From: an uncultured Oscillospiraceae bacterium
GTDB taxonomy: Bacteria > Bacillota > Clostridia > Oscillospirales > Acutalibacteraceae
Reading direction: 5' to 3'
Length of the DNA: 9,672 bases
NCBI GenBank assembly: GCA_900544375.1
Contig: UQUZ01000060.1
Span: forward strand, 1-9,672
Shown: positions 1-3,621 of the stretch, piece after piece
Layout: the number at the start of each line of letters is the position of its first letter
Numbering within the stretch: the first letter of the stretch is position 1
The notes under the pieces: generated by a model
Seen by the model: the letters and a program-made list of their open reading frames with translations, nothing else
Databases searched by the model: none
Told to the model about the DNA's origin: nothing
Translations under genes and position numbers: made by a program

Positions 1-1
1 A

Positions 2-208
2 GAGGATTTATCCGGCGAGGGGCTGACTGCAATGGTAATCGGCCGCGTGACCCACATGGCGATGGCCGAGGATTATGCGAAAGGCTTCGAGGATCAAAAA
101 TATTCGGGGAACGGTTTTTTCTATCTCATTCACACGCCTAAGGATTTAGAAACGGGCGAGGGGAATCATATGGGAATTGCAACGCTCTGCCCGGAACGGA
201 AAGAATAA
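2..208 (+). CDS. C-terminal fragment of an unassigned protein (possibly flavin-reductase-like)
   Basis: The frame is open from the window edge and ends at TAA 206-208, giving the last 68 residues of a protein whose start lies upstream. The fragment begins EDLSGEGLTAMVIGRV and ends GIATLCPERKE. A hydrophobic strand (AMVIGRVTHMAMA), a Lys/Asp/Gly-rich turn and a second strand (GFFYLIHTP) are visible. The IGRV-type strand followed by an acidic stretch is reminiscent of the end of the FMN-binding split-barrel of flavin reductase-like proteins, but no signature residue is present and this assignment is a guess. Codon use matches the neighbours. The next gene starts 31 bases after the stop with no terminator between, so the two are probably co-transcribed. 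Confidence 0.7.
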   Translation, partial: EDLSGEGLTAMVIGRVTHMAMAEDYAKGFEDQKYSGNGFFYLIHTPKDLETGEGNHMGIATLCPERKE

Positions 209-239
209 AAATGCGCAAGAATGCGCGAGGAGGCCCTAA

Positions 240-1283
240 ATGCTGGAGAAAGAAAAGCTCACGGCACTACGCATGCGTCGGCAATGCCTGTCCGCTCCTG
301 CGGACAAAGAGGAATACGACCGGCTCTATCGTGACACGTCTCCGGTGCAGAACGTTTACTTTCACGGCTTCGGCCAGCCGCCGTGCATAACGTTCCGCGC
401 AGATTTTGATGATTTGGAATATAATCGGGTGCGGCAGAAGCAGCGCATTTTGGTCAAGGGCCGTTTTCAAAGCGGCAACGTCGGCTTTATCGAGGCGGAG
501 GAGCTGGAGCTTTTTGCGGGCCTTTACCGCAAGCCGTACAAGCCCTCTCCCACGCAGGAGATGCTTCTTGCGCTCATCCGGAGGGAGGGGCCCATGAACA
601 TTGCCCTGATGAAGGAGATGACAGGCCTTCTGGTGAAGGAGATCACGCCCGCCCTGCACAAGTTGCAGGCCGCCTTTTTTATCTTTGAGGATCAGCCGGA
701 CGGCGAGTGGGATCGGAGCTGGATGCGCTTTGAGGAGATGTTTCCTAACGTGGATGTAGAGCGATATTCGCGGCAGGAGGCGCTTAGGATCGTTTTGCGG
801 CGCTTTGCATACCGATATGTCCGCTTCACGGCTATGGAGGCGAAATCTTTCTATAGCTTGCCGGAAAAGGAGATTGTGCAGGCGGCACAGGCGCTCGCGC
901 AGGAGGGTGTGTTTATAGCAGATGGCGACGGCTGGCTGCTCGCCTCTGACTTTGCGCTTTTGCAGCGAGAAACCTTTACGCCGTTTTTCGGCGTATTCAC
1001 GCTGCACCGCAATGATTTTCTCGTCAAGTGCAATGAATACTGGCTGAAAACGCAATTTTGTAGGCCGGATGCGGACGTGTTGCAATACCTACTGATAGAC
1101 GGCCGTTTTCAGGGCGCGGTAATGGGGCGTTTCCGATATGGACCCTATGAGATTGAGAACATTGCGCTGACCCTGCCGGAGGCGGAGGCGCATGCGCGCC
1201 GGGTGGAGATTCTCGCGGCGGTGGACCGCATCAACCCTCATAAGGAAAGCCCCGTCATGCGCTATTGCGGTGTGCCGCTTTGA
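240..1283 (+). CDS. Winged-helix protein of the AlkZ/YcaQ-like (HTH_42) type
   Basis: This encodes a 347-residue soluble protein with no signal peptide or membrane segment. The ATG at 240 is preceded by GAGGAGG (227-233) at 6 bases, which fixes the start. From memory of the family, the layout fits winged-helix DNA-binding proteins related to the DNA glycosylases AlkZ/YcaQ. There is an N-terminal helical part (about 1-100), a winged helix at about 105-150 with a recognition-like helix near TGLLVKEI, and a second one at about 177-237. A C-terminal beta-rich part at about 250-310 contains LQYLLIDGRFQGAVMGRF, comparable to the family's 'L-I-x-GDRLVGR' segment. Known AlkZ enzymes carry a Gln-x-Gln or Gln-x-Asp catalytic motif in the N-terminal part. 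Here the nearest candidate is Q37-N38-V39, which does not match, so glycosylase activity is doubtful. It could instead be a DNA-binding or regulatory paralogue. It is probably translated with the upstream gene and is followed by a terminator. Confidence 0.8.
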   Translation: MLEKEKLTALRMRRQCLSAPADKEEYDRLYRDTSPVQNVYFHGFGQPPCITFRADFDDLEYNRVRQKQRILVKGRFQSGNVGFIEAEELELFAGLYRKPYKPSPTQEMLLALIRREGPMNIALMKEMTGLLVKEITPALHKLQAAFFIFEDQPDGEWDRSWMRFEEMFPNVDVERYSRQEALRIVLRRFAYRYVRFTAMEAKSFYSLPEKEIVQAAQALAQEGVFIADGDGWLLASDFALLQRETFTPFFGVFTLHRNDFLVKCNEYWLKTQFCRPDADVLQYLLIDGRFQGAVMGRFRYGPYEIENIALTLPEAEAHARRVEILAAVDRINPHKESPVMRYCGVPL

Positions 1284-1325
1284 GCTTTCAAAGCGAAAAA
1301 GAAAAACAATTTGCTGATCGACTTG

Positions 1326-1360
1326 CCGCCTCGTCTGCTTTGACGGGGCGGTTTTCTATT
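1326..1360 (+). terminator. Rho-independent terminator after the winged-helix gene
   Basis: A 10-bp stem pairs 1326-1335 (CCGCCTCGTC) with 1342-1351 (GACGGGGCGG), with one G-T wobble at 1331/1346 and a six-base loop (1336-1341). It is followed at once by TTTTCTATTT. It sits 42 bases after the stop codon of the winged-helix gene and just upstream of a candidate promoter, so it marks the boundary between two transcription units. Confidence 0.85.
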
Positions 1361-1383
1361 TGCGCAAGATGTGTGATTTTGAC

Positions 1384-1412
1384 TTGCGGACAACCACCAT
1401 TCGTAGTATAAT
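1384..1412 (+). promoter_or_regulatory. Candidate sigma-A promoter for miaB
   Basis: A perfect TATAAT (1407-1412) lies 17 bases after TTGCGG (1384-1389), a weak -35 box. A better-looking TTGACT (1379-1384) is 22 bases away, too far for a standard spacer. A start near 1418-1420 would give a leader of about 55 bases before the chosen miaB start. The position directly after a terminator supports its use, but the weak -35 keeps this at moderate confidence. Confidence 0.6.
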
Positions 1413-1424
1413 AAAAAGAATCAT

Positions 1425-1440
1425 GGGGGATTTTACCCCT
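1425..1440 (+). promoter_or_regulatory. Small G/C-armed hairpin in the miaB leader
   Basis: GGGGG (1425-1429) can pair with CCCCT (1436-1440) around an ATTTTA loop: four G-C pairs and one G-T pair. It lies between the predicted transcription start and the GGAGG ribosome site, and has no T-run after it. A regulatory or stabilising role is only inferred from position. Confidence 0.35.
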
Positions 1441-1459
1441 GTGAAGATCGTTTGAATGC

Positions 1460-1464
1460 GGAGG
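1460..1464 (+). promoter_or_regulatory. Shine-Dalgarno site that decides the miaB start
   Basis: GGAGG at 1460-1464 (extended as GGAGGAAA) is 8 bases before an in-frame TTG at 1473. The more upstream TTG at 1452 has no ribosome-binding sequence in front of it. The first in-frame ATG (1494) lies about 30 bases from GGAGG, which is too far. The site therefore favours TTG 1473. Confidence 0.65.
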
Positions 1465-1472
1465 AAACCGGC

Positions 1473-2885
1473 TTGCTTCAAAATGCGGAAAAAATGGATC
1501 AGCCTGTGAAAACGCAGGCGGAATATACAGCCCTACTGCACACGGTGCTGGGCGTCCGCTATGGTGATGCGCCGCGCGCCTTTGTGCACACATACGGGTG
1601 CCAGGGTAATGTGGCGGATGGCGAACGCATCAAGGGCATGCTTGCCGAGATGGGTTATCTATTTACGGATACTGTGGAAAGCGCAGATCTGGTGCTCTAT
1701 AACACCTGTGCTGTGCGTGAGCACGCGGAGGATCGCGTGTTCGGCAACGTCGGCGCGCTGAAAAATCGAAAGGCCGCTCGGCCAGGCATGGTCGTCGCCC
1801 TGTGCGGCTGCATGATGCAGCAGCCCCGCGTGGCGGAGAAAATCCGCAGGAGTTACCCGTTTGTCGATCTTGTATTCGGTACACATGTGATTCATCGCCT
1901 GCCGGAGCTTCTATACCGGACCCTCTGCGGTAGGAACCGCGTGTTCGAGCTGCCGGATGAGGCGGGCAGCATCACAGAGGGGCTTCCCGTTGTGCGAGAT
2001 AGCAGCTTCAAGGCGTTTTTGCCCGTGATGTACGGCTGCAACAACTTTTGCAGCTACTGTATCGTCCCTTATGTGCGCGGCCGCGAGCGCAGCCGCATGG
2101 TGGAGGCCGTGCTGGAAGAGGCGCGCTCCCTCGTGGAAGCGGGTTACCGCGATATCACGCTTTTGGGGCAAAATGTGAATTCCTATGGTAAGGATTTAGA
2201 AACGCCTGTTCCCTTCGCGCAGCTTTTGCGTGAGATCAACGCCATCCCCGGCGATTTTCGAATTCGTTTCATGACCTCCCACCCCAAGGACTGCACACGG
2301 GAGCTGCTTGACGCAATGGCGGATTGCGAAAAGGTTGCAAAGCATCTGCATTTGCCCGTTCAATCCGGCAACGATCGAGTTTTAAAAGAGATGAATCGTC
2401 GCTATACGCGAGAGCAGTATCTTGAGCTGATCCGCTATGCGCGCCAAGTTATGCCGGAACTCTCCTTGACGAGCGACGTGATCGTCGGGTTTCCTGGCGA
2501 AACGTATGAAGCGTTTCAAGACACGTTGTCACTCGTGGAGGAGGTCGGCTTCACCTCCCTGTTCACATTTATCTTTTCTCCGCGCGAGGGAACGCCCGCT
2601 GCCAAAATGCCCGACCCCGTTTCCCGGGAGGAAAAGGGCAGATGGTTCCGCGAATTGACCGATTTGCAGGAGCGCGTTGCCAGCGCGCGCAATCAAAAGC
2701 TGCTGGGCAAGCGGTTTCGTGTGCTTGTGGAGGGGCCGGGCAAAAAAGCAGGCCTTCTGGCCGGGCGCACAGAGGGCAACCTCGTGATCGAATTTCCAGG
2801 CGGCGATTCACTGATTGGCGAGTTTGTGGAGGTTGTGGTAACAGAGGCGCTCGCGTGGATATTACGCGGCCAAATGGAAATATGA
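1473..2885 (+). CDS. miaB: tRNA-2-methylthio-N6-dimethylallyladenosine synthase (MiaB)
   Basis: This is a cytoplasmic radical-SAM methylthiotransferase that converts i6A37 to ms2i6A37 in tRNAs reading UNN codons. From TTG 1473 it is 470 residues; TTG 1452 (477) and ATG 1494 (463) are alternatives, and the Shine-Dalgarno position favours 1473. Numbering is from 1473. The N-terminal methylthiotransferase domain supplies C43 (HTYGC), C79 (NTCAVREHAED) and C113 (LCGC) for one 4Fe-4S cluster. The radical-SAM core has C189-x3-C193-x2-C196 (MYGCNNFCSYC), followed by LLGQNVNSYG, FMTSHP, LPVQSGND and VIVGFPGE. A C-terminal TRAM domain covers about 410-470. NTCAVREHAEDRVFGN is typical of MiaB rather than MtaB or RimO. 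All six cluster cysteines are present and length is normal. The stop codon is buried in the left arm of a 14-bp palindrome (2873-2903). Confidence 0.95.
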   Translation: MLQNAEKMDQPVKTQAEYTALLHTVLGVRYGDAPRAFVHTYGCQGNVADGERIKGMLAEMGYLFTDTVESADLVLYNTCAVREHAEDRVFGNVGALKNRKAARPGMVVALCGCMMQQPRVAEKIRRSYPFVDLVFGTHVIHRLPELLYRTLCGRNRVFELPDEAGSITEGLPVVRDSSFKAFLPVMYGCNNFCSYCIVPYVRGRERSRMVEAVLEEARSLVEAGYRDITLLGQNVNSYGKDLETPVPFAQLLREINAIPGDFRIRFMTSHPKDCTRELLDAMADCEKVAKHLHLPVQSGNDRVLKEMNRRYTREQYLELIRYARQVMPELSLTSDVIVGFPGETYEAFQDTLSLVEEVGFTSLFTFIFSPREGTPAAKMPDPVSREEKGRWFRELTDLQERVASARNQKLLGKRFRVLVEGPGKKAGLLAGRTEGNLVIEFPGGDSLIGEFVEVVVTEALAWILRGQMEI

Positions 2886-2903
2886 CAAAGTCATATTTCC
2901 ATT
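2873..2903. repeat. Perfect 14-bp palindrome spanning the miaB stop codon
   Basis: AATGGAAATATGAC (2873-2886) is the exact reverse complement of 2890-2903, with a three-base AAA loop. The miaB stop TGA (2883-2885) lies inside the left arm, so the last codons of the gene form half of the palindrome. There is no T-run on either strand, so it is not a standard intrinsic terminator. It could be an RNA-stabilising 3' hairpin, an RNase target or the edge of a small palindromic element. Confidence 0.85.
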
Positions 2904-2912
2904 GTGAAAATC

Positions 2913-2958
2913 GCTTGCAGGCTGAACGCCTGCATTCTGCAAGCCTGCGGGCTTGTAG
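2913..2958 (+). repeat. Competing hairpins in the miaB-ylbF spacer
   Basis: Two adjacent stems can form. TGCAGGC (2916-2922) pairs perfectly with GCCTGCA (2928-2934) around TGAAC. CTGCAAGCC (2937-2945) pairs with GGCTTGTAG (2950-2958) around TGCG, with one G-T. A third stem is mutually exclusive with both: GCTTGCAG (2913-2920) with CTGCAAGC (2937-2944). Alternative pairings of this sort occur in attenuators and riboswitches, but also in nested palindromic repeats, and no known riboswitch class is recognised. No T-run follows. Confidence 0.6.
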
Positions 2959-2960
2959 AA

Positions 2961-3007
2961 CCGCTTATGGAATAAATTTCCGCGTTTTATAGCGGCAGGC
3001 ATTCCGC
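2961..3007 (+). repeat. Further nested inverted repeats in the miaB-ylbF spacer
   Basis: CCGCT (2961-2965) pairs with AGCGG (2991-2995), enclosing GGAA (2969-2972) with TTCC (2978-2981). The GCGG at 2992-2995 could pair instead with CCGC (3004-3007). GCAGGC at 2995-3000 repeats the 6-mer found at 2917-2922 and is complementary to GCCTGC at 2928-2933 and 2943-2948. The stems are short, so their use as RNA structure is uncertain. Confidence 0.4.
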
Positions 3008-3033
3008 CAGGAAAAGTTAGATCCAGCATTCTT

Positions 3034-3050
3034 CTGTTCGATCAGAGCAG
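3034..3050 (+). repeat. Small hairpin ahead of the ylbF-family gene
   Basis: CTGTTC (3034-3039) pairs with GAGCAG (3045-3050), including one G-T pair, around a GATCA loop. It is followed by the A/T-rich TTGAAATAAATTAAATTC and then AAGGAG (3074-3079), which is 6 bases from the ATG. A/T-rich hexamers such as TAAATT (3057-3062) could act as a -10 element, but no convincing -35 is found at the right distance. I therefore do not call a promoter here. Confidence 0.35.
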
Positions 3051-3085
3051 TTGAAATAAATTAAATTCATTTTAAGGAGATTTCA

Positions 3086-3493
3086 ATGGACATTATCAAA
3101 ATGGCGCGTGAACTTGGCGCAGCAATTCAGCAGGACGAACGTTATCTGAATTTCAAAAAGGCCCGTGAGGCAAACGAAGCCGACAAGCCCCTCAACGACC
3201 TCATCGGCGAGCTTAACCTGATTCAGATGAACTATCAGCAGGAAGCGCAGAAGGAAGAGCCCAGCGAAGAAAAAATGCAGGATTTTGATCAGCAGTTCCG
3301 TGCGATTTATGCACAGGTAATGCAGAATCCCAACATGGTCAATTACGAAGTAGCCCGCAAGGAAGTGGATGGGATGATGAACTATCTCATGCAGATCTTG
3401 ACCCTTTGTGTCAATGGAGAAGATCCGGCCACCTGTGAGCCGAAGGAAGAGCATGATTGCGGCGGCAACTGCTCCGCTTGCAGCGGCTGCTGA
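3086..3493 (+). CDS. YlbF/YmcA (RicA/RicF)-family protein with Cys-rich tail
   Basis: This encodes a 135-residue soluble protein. ATG 3086 is preceded by AAGGAG (3074-3079), which fixes the start. Residues 1-105 are predicted helical, with the family-like pattern ARELGAAIQQDERYLNFKKA, then a charged second helix and a third ending MMNYLMQILTLC. The position between miaB and mutS equals that of ymcA (ricA) in B. subtilis, where RicA, RicF and RicT form a complex carrying 4Fe-4S clusters and needed for mRNA maturation, sporulation, competence and biofilm formation. The C-terminus contains six cysteines, at 108, 117, 125, 129, 132 and 135, in a Gly/Ser-rich tail (GGNCSACSGC). Cluster or metal binding is inferred from this and from the family. 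I cannot tell whether it is the RicA or the RicF counterpart, so no symbol is given. A hairpin with a T-run follows 13 bases after the stop. Confidence 0.9.
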   Translation: MDIIKMARELGAAIQQDERYLNFKKAREANEADKPLNDLIGELNLIQMNYQQEAQKEEPSEEKMQDFDQQFRAIYAQVMQNPNMVNYEVARKEVDGMMNYLMQILTLCVNGEDPATCEPKEEHDCGGNCSACSGC

Positions 3494-3506
3494 TAGAGCG
3501 CAGGAG

Positions 3507-3534
3507 GGGGGGCCGTTTTGCGGCCTCCCGTTTT
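3507..3534 (+). terminator. Probable intrinsic terminator between the ylbF-family gene and mutS
   Basis: A 9-bp stem pairs 3507-3515 (GGGGGGCCG) with 3521-3529 (CGGCCTCCC), with one G-T pair. The loop is TTTTG, and GTTTTC follows. The T-run is only four bases long, so read-through into mutS is likely. Directly after it, GTTTTC (3530-3535) and GAAAAC (3540-3545) form a second inverted repeat that shares the T-run. Confidence 0.6.
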
Positions 3535-3601
3535 CAAAAGAAAACGACTGATTTGAAGCAGGGGGGCGCAAGCCGGCCGCTTCCTTGCGCATGTGTGAAA
3601 G

Positions 3602-3607
3602 AAAGGG
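3602..3607 (+). promoter_or_regulatory. Weak, distant Shine-Dalgarno candidate for mutS
   Basis: AAAGGG (3602-3607) is the only purine-rich Shine-Dalgarno-like stretch ahead of ATG 3622, but the 14-base gap is long. Its GGG can pair with CCC at 3616-3618, which could mask the site or shorten the effective distance to the start codon. No promoter is evident in 3535-3621, although the upstream terminator would suggest one. Confidence 0.35.
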
Positions 3608-3621
3608 ATGGTTTACCCCAT

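Noticed and set aside
211..230. Imperfect tandem 10-mer (ATGCGCAAGA / ATGCGCGAGG) before the winged-helix gene
   Set aside because: Only two short imperfect copies, the second overlapping the ribosome site. Probably chance.
267..1085. 272-codon open frame on the minus strand opposite the winged-helix gene
   Set aside because: It lies wholly inside a well-supported + strand gene, has a low-complexity Arg/Leu/His-rich product, and has no recognisable domain. It is a by-product of GC-rich codon use.
1456..1509. A 17-codon upstream open frame (ATG 1456 to TGA 1507-1509) overlapping the miaB start
   Set aside because: It has no ribosome site, and GGAGG lies inside it. It is most simply an out-of-frame ATG created by the miaB start region.
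2642..2992. 116-codon + strand frame running from inside miaB into the spacer
   Set aside because: Most of it is out of frame within miaB, the product is Arg/Gly/Ala-rich, and the last part merely crosses the palindromic spacer. No ribosome site.
2913..3022. Integron attC-like site in the palindromic spacer
   Set aside because: GTTAGAT near 3016 fits GTTRRRY, but the partner GCTGAAC does not fit RYYYAAC, and there is no integrase or gene-cassette context.
3457..3621. N-terminal extension of mutS by 55 codons
   Set aside because: It would overlap the Cys-rich end of the preceding gene and the terminator hairpin, its sequence is Arg-rich and unlike MutS, and the family N-terminus begins right after ATG 3622.
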